Positions 10,611-23,047 of a DNA stretch of 64,000 bases are shown here, piece by piece (position 1 is the first letter of the stretch; each line of letters opens with the position of its first letter). The notes below the pieces were generated by a model. The model saw only the letters and a program-made list of their open reading frames with translations. It ran no database searches and had not been told where the DNA came from. Origin of the DNA: Salvelinus alpinus (taxonomy: Eukaryota > Chordata > Actinopteri > Salmoniformes > Salmonidae); NCBI RefSeq assembly GCF_045679555.1, contig NC_092092.1, positions 20,072,469-20,136,468 on the forward strand, written 5' to 3'. The translations under genes and the position numbers were made by a program.

Positions 10611-11544
10611 GCCATATTGAGACTTTCCTAACTCGGGCGTGTCAGGTGGGTGGGGTTAAGTGGGGTGCTTGGGGACTACTGTGAAGAACCATCACAATAC
10701 CCATCTATCCAAAACGAACTGCCTGTTTCAGATGGCTTCGCCACAGATCCTCGCAATTCAAAGGATTTTCTTCTGGATAAAAGAAAGACAAGACCAGAAA
10801 AAGCTTAAAGTTTTTAAAACTCAAAGCATTGCATGCTTCCTCCTCAACCTGTATCCTCTTCCAAGTGAACCTATTTATAAGAGAATGAGTGCATGTCTGT
10901 AACAAACAACTAACCTCTCATCTTCTCGTCAGTTTCTCCCTTCTCCGTGCAAAAATCAAATAAAAACATGCCACTGTTTTTTGATAGGCGACAACCTTGG
11001 TCTGGAAATAACATACAAAGAGAGATGCAATAATTGATCTGTAACCTTAAACTGCTCTTTATATTATTTAATTAGTTCAATGTTGGTATTTTTCTTGGGT
11101 TGATGACAACACTGGTGTCTAAAAACAATACAATATAGGGAATGTATTGAAGTAGTGAGATGATTCATGGCACTGGCCGTTTAGAGTGTGATCGGAACAA
11201 CCTGATCCCAGAGCAGAACACTGGACTGGTTCCATGTCAGGGTTTAATAGCATGGTGGGGAAACGCAACAAAGGAAATGTTGGAACTCTGCTACTGCCGT
11301 GTTAAGAATAGGAATAAAACAACGATGACCTACTGCTAGATTGGCAAGAGTCCACTCTGGTTTCCTACACTGAGAGGAAAACGTAATTACGTCGTCATAC
11401 CATCAGAACCCACTCCTCTTCATGGCTTTTCCTCTGTGGCCCCTCTTATTCTGTTATACATACATTATTTGTGTTTAGTGTGTAAACTGAGAAATGACAC
11501 ATTTGACACAGGCCCCTGTATTTGTGATTCTTCTCTTGATCTAT

Positions 11545-11611
11545 CCTGTTCTTGTCCTACCCTGTCCTATCCTACCCTGTCCTATCCTGTCCTACCCTGT
11601 CCTATCCTCTC
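11545..11611 (+). repeat. Degenerate CCTATC/CCTGTC pentamer-type repeat
   Basis: Runs of TCCTACCC and TCCTATCC alternate. It is simple-sequence DNA within the putative FOXN2 3' UTR. Confidence 0.8.
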
Positions 11612-13964
11612 CTATGCAAGGTGTATCTGGCTGAAACACAGCTATGGTTGTAACCATCGTGATCCCGAGACGATGCGCTTGCATGAGAGCACTCACTGGC
11701 AGATGTGCTGCTCAGTTTTCAATCATGTAATATTAGTCACACCTACTGACGCTTAGTATTCAGGCCAAAGGGAAGTTAAGACAAGGATTTAGTTATAAAA
11801 ACGTTGTAGTGAGGTTAGATTGACAATATTGTACTACTTACTGCCTGTTGTTGGCTGTGGCAAAGTTTAGACTGTGTTGACAGAAAGAGGCTTTGGTTTG
11901 TCTTGCTCCACAATAAGAAAACACGAAGGGAGGAGGGAGGGCAGAATCAGGAAGCACACCACCCTCTTCGCTCCGCTGTACAGTAACGTGTTTACTGCCA
12001 GTTGATTGCATAGAGTTCAGTGACGGGAAGTACAGGATGTTGCAACAGAACTTGTGAAGAGAAGAGGCTAGACTGCTTTTCTTTCGGCGCTTGCATGCAT
12101 TAACCTGCATTAGTAAGCAAAATGCCAAAAGCCCACAGCATGCCTATATGATCGAATTGCTTTTAGTTGGTTCACTGTATGACCGTATACTGCCCTCTGT
12201 CATGAGCCCACTTAACTTTCCACTTCTGTTGTGTAATGTTCAATTAAGTCACTTCCATAAATATAGATTGCATGCAGTGCCAAACATTAATTTGTGCCAT
12301 TGCGACCATGTTCCTCTTCTCACAGTTTTTGTGTGACTGACAGTAACATTGGTGCCCTAGAAGCCAACTAACAGGAAATGTAGTACTCTGACCTTGTGGA
12401 CTGACTTTAGTCTGACATGCAGTTTATTTTGTTGTTCAGGAATGGGAATCACTTTGTTCTTAGAACTAAGCCGCGGTTCTCCTAAATATGATGGACAGAT
12501 GGACATTCACTGTCTGTGAATAAACAAAGAACAAATTAATGTTGTCCATTAAATCATCAATGTATTTATTATAATTAATTTATAATGGGACGATTGAATG
12601 GAACTTCTATCAAATAATGGTCATTTGAAGCGAGTGGAAAGGTTACTTCCTCTCTCCCCCCTGGAAAATTATTTTGATGAATTTTGTTTTATTTTCTTCA
12701 TTTTACTGCCATAGACCAATACTTTCACTATGTGATATAGTGATAAAGATATCTGTGTCTGAGAAAGTATTTTGCCATTGTATTTTGTCTTTCCACGACT
12801 GCCAAGTGTACCGATTGTTTTGTTGTTGAACTGGATAGAAGAAAATGTATGAGCAAATTGATCCTGAACCCTTTTTTGCCAACAGTGGTGTTGTACAGAG
12901 AAAGCCGACGTAGACATTTCAGATGAATGGATATTCCCTAACTATTAAGAACTTCTTCTCTGCAAAGTTGATTTTAATCATCAAACTTCACAGCCTTTAT
13001 CTGAATTAGTATTGTTTAAGTTTATATAATATTCTGACTGCCAGAAGTAGTCGCACCATAGATTTGAGTTGGCGCTCCTTCTTACATGTTAGGATCCTGC
13101 CACCATAGAAGTCATCTACATGTTTCCGAGGGTTGCCCTGGTGTTAGTTTTGGTACCCCCATGGACTTATGTTTAAACTTAGATAGTTGAGGACAGTTTC
13201 CAGTAACTTGTTCATGCTGTAGTGCTTGTAGCTAGAAGGAAGATGTTATCAGACTCAAAGTGAACTTTATCCTGAGTCTCTTAGTAAGTGAATGTTTTTG
13301 AGATGGATCTTTAGGAATACCTGCATGACATGGGGCTCTAAGACACACCGTGGGGTACCCCAGGGGTCTATATTGTTCACTTTACACAGTGATACATTGT
13401 TAGACTCAAAGCTGCATACATAGGATTGCTTCATTGTTTGAAAACTTGTTATTGGATATTGATTATGCGATTTTTATTTTTTTTATTTGTATTTTTTTCA
13501 AAAATGCAGTTGCAATTTATTGATTCTGATAAAGCGTTTTGTGTTGAACTAACTAAAGCTGCCAACCCAGTATCAGTCAGTCGTCTGCCATGTCTGTTAG
13601 ACAGACACACCTTTTGGTTTTTGTATGCTAACCTCTGTTAATAAAATGTTTATAAAGTTTATTTTCGCCAAAGATATGCAATTGCATTATATATGGTATT
13701 ACAAAATAAAAAAAATATTGTTTTATCATTTTTGTGTTTTTTCATGTTATTGTTTACTTTGATGAATGGACTATTATAAAGAAACTTCTGTCTAATCAAA
13801 GGATATTTCAGGATAAATGGACTGTTTCATCTGAGGCACTGATCACAAATCCAAAATGACATTGACATCTGGTGCATTTGAAAAATAATTATGCATTCCA
13901 TAAACTACACATTTGAACAACCAAAAATGTGTGACTCAGGCAGCACCATTTGTTTGTTATTTTA

Positions 13965-14075
13965 CAAATTTGATCAGTTCCCAAACAGTTCTGATGTGAA
14001 AAGATCTGTGATTTGGTCAAAGCCCAATTAGTGGAAAAAATATCAGAATGGGCTGCCTGTGTAAACTCAGTCATT
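13965..14075 (-). mobile_element. MITE fragment
   Basis: The block contains TTTGGTCAAAGCCCAATTAG, then AAAATATCAGAATGGGCTGCC and TGTGTAAACTCAG. The same sequence blocks occur at 27510-27610, which marks it as a copy of a dispersed palindromic element. Confidence 0.55.
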
Positions 14076-14588
14076 GGTTATGAAACCCGAAAGTCAAGGG
14101 ATCATGCTTTAGTAATAAAATGGTGATCAACATCGCCACCTGGTGTTTAGAGGAGGCAATCACTAAAATGTAATGGAGGTCAGAAGTGACTTTTGAAATG
14201 CAAATAATTATAGGTCCCATTGTCCCAAAAGTATTTTTTTGTGTCATTCTCCTTTAAAATGTGGAACACATTTTATTTATTACTTCAAAACAGAGTGCTA
14301 ACGTGGTTAAAACGGTCAAAATAATTTATTTCTAAACTAAGGAGGTAAGCACTTTGTTGTGATGGTTCTAATTTTAAGACCCCTTGAAGTATCAAAAATA
14401 ATATTTGATGAATTATTTTTGGCCTTACTGCTATTAGCCCATACAAATGCACTGAATAACAGATTCAATAGATGGAACAACTATAGTCCCCACAAAAAAA
14501 GTGTCTGTCCTATATCTGAGCGATACACTAAACAGTCAACCCTGTCTAAGCCGGGGGGTTCTACTAACCTATATGGAATTGTTTTAAG

Positions 14589-14808
14589 GGCTCTCGAGTG
14601 GCGCAGCGTTCTAAGGCACTGCATTTCAGTGTTAGTGGTGGCACTACAGATACCCTGGTTTGAATCCAGGCTGTATCACAACCGGAAGTGATTGGGAGTC
14701 CCATAAGGCGGCGCACAATTGGCCCAGTGTTGTCTGGGTTTGGCCGGTGTAGGCCGTCATTAGAAATAAGAATTTGTTCTTAACTGACTTGCCTCGTTAA
14801 AGGTTAAA
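14589..14808 (+). mobile_element. tRNA-derived salmonid-type SINE
   Basis: The 5' half looks like a tRNA gene: box A region GAGTGGCGCAGCGTTCTAAG and box B GGTTTGAATCC. A SINE-specific body (TGATTGGGAGTCCC, GGCCGTCATT) and a LINE-shared tail ending TTCTTAACTGACTTGCC follow. An open frame crossing its left edge is spurious. Confidence 0.85.
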
Positions 14809-15695
14809 AGTGTTAAACCACCGCATGCGGCTATGTGAGATGGATTATTATGCTAATTAGATTTCCGCTGGGGCACGGACATTGACTTTAGGGGATTTTA
14901 AAAACTCTTAGCTGATATATAATTATAGTCTTAGACCTAGATAATACAGTAGTATCCTCTAGTAGTGAAACATTCTTTTATCAATGAGTTTACTTCTAAA
15001 CTTGGTGATGTAACACAGATAAATCTGTTTTATTCATGTGTAGATAGTAATGGGTTATTAACCAGGAAAATACTGTCTACTCCCATTACACTCTAAGCCC
15101 TGTTCGTGAGAGTCTCACCTTCACACTGAGAGGTCATAGTGTGTAGCCCCAACTGTTCGGACGCTACAGACAGAAGTTGACAGATCGGCTGTATCGACTT
15201 GAGTCCCAAGATGCTTGTTGGGGTCATTGAGCAACACCATGGTGTTCGTGAGAGTCTCAACTTTCCATAGAGGGTTCATTATAGACAAACCGTTCAGACG
15301 CTACAGACGATTTTGTGAGAAGGATGATTTTTTGGGATGTCTCATGGTTTGACAAACATTGCTCTAGCTCTGTCAACTTTCACCACAGGTGCGGATGAGC
15401 GACATCGGCGAATGCAGTGGATTGAGACGCATCCAAAGCAAAAAAACAATTCAATTCAAACGGCTTTTTTTGCATGGGAAACATATGTTTACATTGCCAA
15501 AGCAAATGGAATAGACAGTAAACAAAAGGGAAATAAACAAGGGAAACATTACACACACAAAAGTTTTAAAAGAATATCGACATTTCAAATGTTATATTAT
15601 TGGCTATGTACAGTGTTGTAACAATGTGAAAGTAGTTGAAGTTTGAAAGGGAAAATAAATAAACATAAATATAGGTTGTATTTACAATGTTCTTA
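14809..15695. repeat. Unclassified dispersed-repeat region
   Basis: Two imperfect copies of a block with TTCGTGAGAGTCTCA followed by CGGACGCTACAGAC/CAGACGCTACAGAC sit at about 15102-15177 and 15246-15310. A ~55-bp block at 14849-14904 (GCTAATTAGATTTCCG...) recurs at 22563-22618. No coding region is supported, and the 94-codon open frame at 15337-15621 shows no recognisable domain. Confidence 0.5.
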
Positions 15696-16878
15696 GTTCT
15701 TCAATGGTTGCCCTTTTCTCATGGCAATGGGCCACAAATCATGCTGCTGTGAATGCACACTGTGGTATTTTGCCTAACAAATATGGGAGTTTATCAATGT
15801 TTGACTTGTTTTGAAATTCTTTGTGGGTCTGTGTGATCTGTGGGAATTTACATCTCTACTGTGGTTATACATTTGGCAGGAGTTTAGGAAGTGCAGCTAA
15901 GTTTCCACCTCATTTTGTGGGCAGTGTGCACATAGCCTGTCTTCTGCCTATGGCGGCCTCTCAATAGCAAGGCTATGCTCACTCAGTCTGTACATAGTCA
16001 AGAATGTTCTTAAATTTGGGGTCAGTCACAGTGGTCAGGTATTCTGTCACTGTGTACTCTGTTTAGGGTCAGATAGTATTCCAATTTGCTCTGTTATTTG
16101 ATTGATTTTTTTTCCAGTGTGTCAAATAGTTATGTTTTTGCTTTCTTATAATTTGGTTGGTCCAAATGTGTTTCTGTCCTGCGGCTCTGTGGGGTCTGTT
16201 TGCATTTGTGAACAGAGCCCCAGAACCAGCTGGCTGAGGGGACACTTCTCTCGGTTCATCTCTCTGTAGCTGAGGGCATTATGGTGGAATGTGTGGGCAT
16301 CACTTCCTTTTAGGTGGTTGTAGAATTTAACAGCTCTTTTCTGGATTTTGATAACTAGTGGATATTCTGTTAATTATGCTCTGCGTGGATTGTTTGGGGT
16401 TTTGCGTTGTACACTAAGTATATTTTTTCAATTGGGTGTTTGTCCCATTTCGAGAATTATTGGTTGGTGAGTGGATCCCAGACCTCACCACCATAGAAGG
16501 CAATGGGTTTGATAACTGATTGAAGTACTTTTAGCCAGATCCTGATTGGGATGTTGAGTTTTATGTTCCTTTTTGATGGCATAGAAGGCCCTTCTTGCCT
16601 TGTCTCCTAGATCGTTCACAGCCTTGTGGAAGTTACCTGTGGTGTTGATGTATGAGCTGAGGTAGGTGTGTGCTCTAGGGCAACAGTGTCTAGATAGAAT
16701 GTGTATGTGTTTCCTGGTTACTGGACCTTTTTTGGAACACAATTATTTTTGTCTTGCTGAGATTCACTGTCAGGGCCCAAGTCTATCAGAATCTGTGCAG
16801 AATATCTAGGTGCTGCTGTAGGCCCTCCTTGGTTGGGGACAGAAGCACCAGATCATCTGCAAACAGTAGACATTTGAT

Positions 16879-17061
16879 TTATGAATCCAGTAGGGTGAGG
16901 CCAGGTGCTGCAGACTGTTCTAGTGCCCTCGCCAATTCATTGATATACATGTTGAAGAGGGTGGGGCTCAAGCTGCATCCCTGTCTTACCCCACTGCCCC
17001 GAGGAAAGACATCTGTGTGTTTATTGCCCATTTCAACTGCACACTTGTTGTTTGTGTACAT
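16879..17061 (-). pseudogene. LINE reverse transcriptase fragment
   Basis: The translated fragment carries GVRQGCSLSPTLFNMYINEL, the RT block just before the catalytic YADD-type motif. That motif itself is not intact downstream. Confidence 0.75.
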
Positions 17062-17320
17062 TCATTTTATAATGTCATATGCTTTCCCCCCAACACCGCT
17101 TTCCATCATTTTGTATAGCATACCCTCTTGCCAAATTGAGCAAAAAGCTTTTTTGAAATCAACAAAGCATGAGAAGACTTTGCTTTTGTTTTGTTTGTTT
17201 GTTAATAAGGGTATGCAGGGTGTACACATGGTCTATTGTATGGTATTTTGGTAAGAAGCCAATTTGACATTTGCTCAGGACATTGTTTTCACTGAGAAAA
17301 TGTTGGAGTCTGCTGTTGAT

Positions 17321-17741
17321 GTACATATGTACATACTACCTCAATTGGCCTGACCAACCAGTGCCCCCGCACATTGGCTAACCGGGCTATCTGCATTGTG
17401 TCCCGCCACCCGCCACCCACCACCCGCCAACCCCTCTATACGCTACTGCTACTCTCTGTTCATCATATATGCATAGTCACTTTAACCATATCTACATGTA
17501 CATACTACCTCAATCAGCCTGACTAACCGGTGTCTGTATGTAGCTTCGCTACTTTTATAGCCTTGCTACTGTTTTCCACTGTGTTTTTACTGTTGTTTTT
17601 ATTTCTTTATTTATGTACCTATTGTTCACCTAACACCTTTTTTGCACTATTGGTTAGAGCCTGTAAGTAAGCATTTCACTAAGGTCTACTACACCTGTTG
17701 TATTCGGCGCACGTGACAAATAAACGTTGATTTGATTTGAT
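17321..17741 (+). mobile_element. 5'-truncated RSg-1-type LINE, 3' UTR only
   Basis: This is the non-coding 3' end of the LINE family also seen at 52180-52607, including CTGTTGTATTCGGCGCACGT and a tail GACAAATAAACGTTGATTTG. It is inserted in the old minus-strand LINE. Confidence 0.8.
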
Positions 17742-18085
17742 GATACTGTAGAGGATTGTTTCTGAGATTGGTGCTGACGCATAGTTCAAGGTAATTATTG
17801 GGGTCAAATTTGTCTCCAGTTTTGTGGATTGGGGTGATCCGGCCTTGGTTCTAAATATTAGAGAATATGCCAGAGCTGAGGATGATGTTGAAGAGTTTAG
17901 GAATAGCCCATTTGAATGTGTGGTCTATACTTTTATAATTTTGTTTAGTATACCATCAACACCACAGGCCTTTTTGAGTTGGAGGGTTTTCATTTAATCC
18001 TGTAGCTCAACCAATGTAATTGGAGAGTCCAGTGGGTTCTGGTAGTCTTTAATAGCTGATTCTAAGTTTTGTAAATTATCATGTA

Positions 18086-19701
18086 CAGTGTATTCAGAAA
18101 GTATTCAGACCCCTGGCCTTTTTTCCACATTTTGTTACGTTACGCCTTATTCTTAAACGGATTAAATTGTTTTTTCCCCCCTCACCAATTTACACACAAT
18201 ACCCCATAATGACAAAGCAAAAACAGGTTTTAAGAAATTTGAACAAATTCATAAAAAATACAAAACTGAAATATCACAATTACATAAGTATTCAGTACTC
18301 AGTACTTTGTTGAAGCACCTTAGACAGTGATTCCAGCCTCGAGCCTTCTTGGGTATGACGCTACAAGCTTGGCACACCTGTATTTGGTGAGTTTCCCCCA
18401 TTCTTCTCTGCAGATCCTTTCAAGCTCTGTCAGGTTGGATGGGGAGTGTCGCTGCACAGCTATTTTCAGGTCTCTCCAGAGATGTTCGATTGGGTTCAAG
18501 TCCGGGCTCTGGCTGGGCCACTCAAGGACATTCAGAGACTTGTCCCGAAGCCACTCCTGCATTGTCTTGGCTGTGTGCTTAGGGTCGTTGTCCTATTGGA
18601 AGATCAACCTTCACACCAGAATGAGGTCCTGAGCGCTCTGGAGCAAGTTTTCATCAAGAATCTCTCAGTACTTTGCTCCGTTCATCTTTCCTTTGGTCCT
18701 GACCAATCTCCCAGTCCCTGCTGCTGACAAACACCCCCACAGCATGATGTTGCCACCACCATGCTTCACCGTAGGGATGGTGCCAGGTTTACTCCAGACG
18801 TGACGCTTGGCATTCAGGCCAAAGAGTTCAATCTTGGTTTCATCAGAGCAGAGAATCTTGTTTATCAGGGTCTGAGAGTCTTTAGGTGCCTTTTGGCAAA
18901 CTACAAGTGGGCTGTCATGTGCGTTTTACTGAGGAGTGGCTTCCGTCTGGCCACTCTACCATAAAGGCCTGATTTGGTGGAGTGCTGCAGAGATAGTTGT
19001 CCTTCTGGAATGTTCTCCCATCTCCACATAGAAACTCTGGAGCTCTGTCAGAGTGACCATCGGGTTCTTGGTCACCTCCCTGACCAAGGCCCTTCTCCCT
19101 CAATTGCTCAGTTTGGCCTGGCGGCCAGCTCTAGGAAGAGTCTTGGTGGTTCCTAACTTATTCCATTTAAGAATGATGGAGGCCACTATGTTCTTGGGGA
19201 CCTTCAATGCTGCAGACATTTTTTGGTACCCTTCCCCAGGTCTGTGCCTCGACACAATCGTATCTCTGAGTTCTACGGACAATTCCTTTGACCTCATGGC
19301 TTGGTTTTTTCTCTGACGTGCACTGTCAGCTGTGGGAGTTTATATAGACAGGTGTGTGCCTTTGCAAATCATGTCCAATCAATTGAATTTACCACAGGTG
19401 GACTCCAATCAAGTTGTAGAAACATCTCAAGGATGATCCGTGGAAACAGGATGCATCTGAGCTCAATCTGAGCTTCGAATCTCATAGCAAAGGGTCTGAA
19501 TACTTATGTAAATAAGGTATTTCTGTTTTTTACATTTAATAAATTAGCAAACATTTCAAAAAAACTTTTCGCTTTGTCATTATGGGGTATTGTGTATAGA
19601 TTGATGAGGAATGTATTTGATTTGATCCATTTTAGAATAAGGCTGTAAAGTAACCAAATGTGGAAAACGTCAAGGGGTCTGAATACTTTCTGAATGCACT
19701 G
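18086..19701 (-). mobile_element. Tc1-like transposon, transposase on - strand, inactivated
   Basis: Terminal inverted repeats begin CAGTGTATTCAGAAAGTATT at the left and end GAATACTTTCTGAATGCACTG at the right. TA is present directly at the left border. Minus-strand fragments encode a transposase N-terminal helix-turn-helix (19100-19297, RDTIVSRHRPGEGYQKMS) and the catalytic-glutamate block [11 protein letters not shown] (18320-18562). Frames are shifted between fragments, so the transposase is a pseudogene. Confidence 0.88.
18320..19297 (-). pseudogene. Tc1-like transposase, frameshifted
   Basis: The N-terminal DNA-binding part (19100-19297), a middle part (around 18915-19103) and the C-terminal DDE part (18320-18562) lie in order on the minus strand but in different frames. 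It would cut and paste the element at TA sites if intact. Confidence 0.8.
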
Positions 19702-20009
19702 CTATATGTTTTTTGCCCTTGGTTCATTGTTAAATGGCCGAAAATGTTGGAGAAGTGGTTTATTCATACATCTCAATTTTGGATAGATAGCTCTTTGTGT
19801 TGTTGTTTGTTTAGTGTGTTCCAATTTTTCCGGAAGTGATTTGATTCTATGGATTCCTCAGTCACAATGAGCTGTTTTCTGTCATTCTGTTCCTTCTTTT
19901 TTCTTTGTGTATTTCCGTATTGTTTTTGTGTTTCACCATAGTGAAGGCGTAAGCTAAGGTTTTCTGGTTCTCTGTGTTTTTGGTTGGATAGGTTTAATCA
20001 ATTGCTTTC

Positions 20010-20456
20010 TTAGGTTTTTACATTTTTCAACAAACCATTTCTCATTGTTAGTTGTCTTAGGTTTTCTGCCAGAACATTTGATATGTCAGCTGAAAGGTCA
20101 AATATATTGTTCAGGCTTTCTACTTCTAAGTTATGTTGTTGGCCAATTGTTTGTTGATAGGTTAATATACTACCCTCCTTCCATCTATACAATGTCTTAA
20201 TAGTATGTAGTTTGTTCGGCTTTGATGCCTCATGCTTGATTTTTACTCCGTTCAAGTAGATTGTGACTTTGCTGTGATCTGATAAGAGTGTCAGTGGGCT
20301 GACTGTAAACGCTCTGAGAGACTCTGGGTTGAGGTTGGTGATAACGTAGTCTACAATACTACTGCAAAGAGATGAGCTATAGGTGTACCTACCATAGGAG
20401 TCCCCTCGAAGCCTACGATTGACTATGCACTTACCCAGCATGCAACATAGCTGCAA
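20010..20456 (-). pseudogene. LINE endonuclease C-terminal fragment
   Basis: The fragment includes SSIVDYVITNLNPES and LTLLSDHSKVTIYL. The SDH motif and surrounding strand are typical of the apurinic-type endonuclease of non-LTR elements. It belongs to the LINE at 15696-22540. Confidence 0.65.
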
Positions 20457-20756
20457 GAGTTGTGACGTGTTTTTGCTGGTTATGTTGTCGTAGTTGTGTC
20501 TAAGGGGGGAGGGGCATATGTGAGAGGGAATGCTGTCACCTCCAGGTACAGTATGTGTTTGTCCCCCTGTGTGTTAAGGGTGTCAGGTTTTTGTCCAGTT
20601 CTGGGATTTAGGTCACCACAGACTAGTAGCTGTCCCTGGAAAGGATTGATGTCCTCCCCTAGGATGAAGACGCTGTCTTCATTAAAGTATGGAGATTCTA
20701 GTGGGGGGGACTATAGGTAGCACACAGGAGGACATTTTTCTCTGTTGAGATCATTG

Positions 20757-20975
20757 GGCTCCTGAGTGGCGCAGCAATCTAAGGCACTGCATCTCAGTGC
20801 AAGAGGCGTCGCTGCAGTCCCTGGTTCGAATCCAGGCTGCATCACATCTGGCCGTGATTGGGAGTCCCATAAGGTGGCGCACAATTGGCCCAGTATCATC
20901 TGGGTTTGGCCGGGGTAGGCCGTCATTGTAAATAAGAATTTGTTGTTAACTGACTTTCCTAGTTAAAAAAATTAA
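20757..20975 (+). mobile_element. tRNA-derived salmonid-type SINE
   Basis: Box A (GAGTGGCGCAGCAATCTAAG) and box B (GGTTCGAATCC) are clear. The body and tail TTGTTGTTAACTGACTTTCC match the copies at 14589 and 38288. Confidence 0.88.
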
Positions 20976-21019
20976 ATGTCCTTTTGAATTTCAAGCCAAA
21001 TGTTTCTGTTTTGATTAAT

Positions 21020-21230
21020 GTAATAGTTCATGTAATAATTGTAATTTTTTGTATTTTCTTTTGTATTATTGACTGTACGTTTGTTTATGTGTAACTTCGT
21101 GTAGTTATTTTTGTCGCACTGCTTTGCTTTATTTTGGCCAGGCCACAGTTTTAAATGAGAACTTGTTCTCAACTGGCCTACCTGGTTAAATTAAGGTGAA
21201 ATACAATAAATAAATAAATAAATAATAGAT
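21020..21230 (+). mobile_element. LINE 3' end fragment with AAAT tail
   Basis: The conserved LINE 3' end reads GAGAACTTGTTCTCAACTGG then CCTACCTGGTTAAATTAAGG, and ends in (AAAT)n at 21205-21225. It is 5' truncated and sits directly after the SINE. Confidence 0.7.
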
Positions 21231-21840
21231 GAGTTAGGTCTGTTCTATACCAGATTAGCATACCCCCCTGAGTCCCTTCCCTGTTTCACACCTGGTAGTT
21301 TGGTAGATGGAACTACCAGCTCTCTGTAACCTAGAGGGCAACCAGTGGGTCCGTCTCCTCTATACCATGTTTCTTGTAGGATGACAATGTCTGTATTTCA
21401 AATTTCTTTGGTGAATTCCAGGTTCCTGCTCTTTAGGCCAAAGGCAAATTACCTCAGGTCTTGGATATTCCAGGATGAGATAGTGAAGGCTTTGTGTTCC
21501 ATAAAGTGTCCAATGTTGTTAGTCCTGTGGTTTGGCCTCAGACCAGTAAGTGTGAGCAGAGCCTGCTGAGCATCTGATACATGCCATTGGCTTGGGCTAG
21601 TGTAAGAGTGGGGTTGCTTCTGTTTGCCTGCTCATGGCCTGGGCGTATGTGTGATTTTCATGTTGAGGCCCTCTTTGCAGGGTTGGGGGGCAGGAGGGGC
21701 ATAGGTCTGATCTGAGTGGGCCTGAGGTGAGGTGTGGCATGGGGTGTGGGCATGGTTGGTTTGGGGGAGTATTGATTGGTTAGGATGGGGGTGTGGATGT
21801 GGATGTGGCTGGTGGTGCTGTGGTCTGGATGTAGGTCCTC

Positions 21841-22239
21841 TCACCGTGGATCCTCTAGGTGTACGTCCTGGGGGGTCCCGCATGTCTGGGAGAGTGTCTC
21901 GCTGGTCTGGGCGGGGTGTCCGTTGATCTGTTGCTCCTGTGAGGTGTTGGGGCTGCGGTTGAGGGCGATGTCCTTTAGGGTCCTGGCGAAAGTGGGCACT
22001 GCTGCCTTGTATAGGTGGACCTGGTCGTAAAGGCTGTTCAAGTCCAGGGTGGAGTGGTGGGCCAGGTAAACATTCGATTTTGAGGCACAGTCACGGGAAA
22101 TACTTGCATTTACCCGCTGTATGGTAGCAGGGTAGAAGTCTTTTTGTGGTAGCAGGGTGGAGATAACCACTTGTGCATTTAGGAAAGTAGAAGAAGCCTT
22201 TTCAATCACTCCCTTGAGTGCTGTGCCTGTGTTTATCAT
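21841..22239 (-). pseudogene. LINE ORF1-like fragment resembling an SGNH-hydrolase C-terminus
   Basis: 132 residues include VVISTLLPQKDF, INRDC-like ISRDCASK and DLNSLYDQVHLYKAAVPTFA. The Asp-x-x-His arrangement (YDQVHL) at the end of a Rossmann-like sequence resembles the last catalytic block of SGNH esterases, which occur in ORF1 of some CR1/L2 LINEs. The N-terminal catalytic serine block is not seen here. This call rests on motif similarity only. Confidence 0.45.
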
Positions 22240-22842
22240 TATTTGGCTGGGTGACCCTAATTGGTCCTCGTACAGAAGGTCTAGGGCACGCTGGGTGTTT
22301 GGACACTAGAGTTTAGACACTGTGTTTGGGAAAAAGTGTATTTTCTTGTATATATTTCTCGTTTGAGTCCATACGGATTACAATCTGTGGCTTGTTTGAC
22401 AGGGGGGTGCTAGGAGGGCGTGGGAACCCCTGGGCTTGGGGTTCTTCATTTATCTGTCCTGCTGTGATGTCGAGGCTATGGTCAGGATCTGAGGTGGGAT
22501 GTTCTGCTGGCTTCTCTAGCTTATCTCTAGTTTAAACTGACAGATTTTAATGGGGATTTTGTTATTACGCTAATTACATTTCCGTGGGGGCGCGGACATC
22601 AACCCTAGGGGGTTTTAAGTTATCATGTCCAGCATTGGGCCCCGGTGTAAAACGGTATTGCAATACAGACTGACATTGTGTTCTAAGGTTGTGTATTGTG
22701 TGTGTGACAGGACAACACACACACACACACACACACAGGGAACATGCAAGGAATGAAGGAATGCCATCTCTTACAAAATATTCTTTCATGGCTATACACT
22801 ACAGCAAAGAAATAAGATTATGTAAGGAATACACAGCAATTT

Positions 22843-23047
22843 TTTATTTAACCTTTATTTAACTAGGCAAGGCAGTTAAGAACACATTGTTATTTACAAT
22901 GACGGCCTACACCGGCCAAATCCGTGCCAATTGTGCACCCCCCTATGGGACTCCCAATCACGGCTGGTTGTGATACAGCCTGGAATCAAACCAGGGTGTT
23001 TGTAGTGACGCCTCAAGAGCCTTAGACTGCTGTGCCACTCGAGAGCA
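22843..23047 (-). mobile_element. tRNA-derived SINE, - strand
   Basis: The sequence is the reverse complement of the SINE at 20757. It starts on the + strand with the tail (TTTATTTAACTAGGCAAGGC) and ends at the tRNA-like 5' half (TGCCACTCGAGAGC). Confidence 0.88.

Larger units (their letters stand above)
10401..13715 (+). other. foxn2: Probable FOXN2 3' UTR
   Basis: This 3.3-kb stretch has no supported ORF, few recognisable transposons and a steady AT-rich texture. Poly(A) signals AATAAA occur at 10605, 10959 and 13640. The extent of the UTR is inferred. Use of the proximal or distal signal cannot be told from sequence alone. Confidence 0.45.
15696..22540 (-). mobile_element. Old LINE on - strand, interrupted by at least three later insertions
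   Basis: Minus-strand fragments in correct LINE order are a possible ORF1 with an SGNH-like C-terminus (21841-22239), an endonuclease C-terminus with the SDH motif (20010-20456), an RT fragment (17750-18080) and the RT catalytic region GVRQGCSLSPTLFNMYINEL (16879-17061). A degraded C-terminal region runs down to about 15700. Frames are broken many times. Later insertions are a LINE 3' tail (17321-17741), a Tc1 (18086-19701), and a SINE plus LINE tail (20757-21230). Clade is not assigned. Confidence 0.7.

Noticed and set aside
14600-14690. tRNA gene
   Set aside because: Box A and box B are present but belong to a SINE with its body and tail. The same applies at 20757, 22843, 38288, 42030, 42776 and 59343.
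15337-15621. 94-codon ORF as a small gene
   Set aside because: It shows no domain, sits in repeat-rich sequence and lacks splice or regulatory support.
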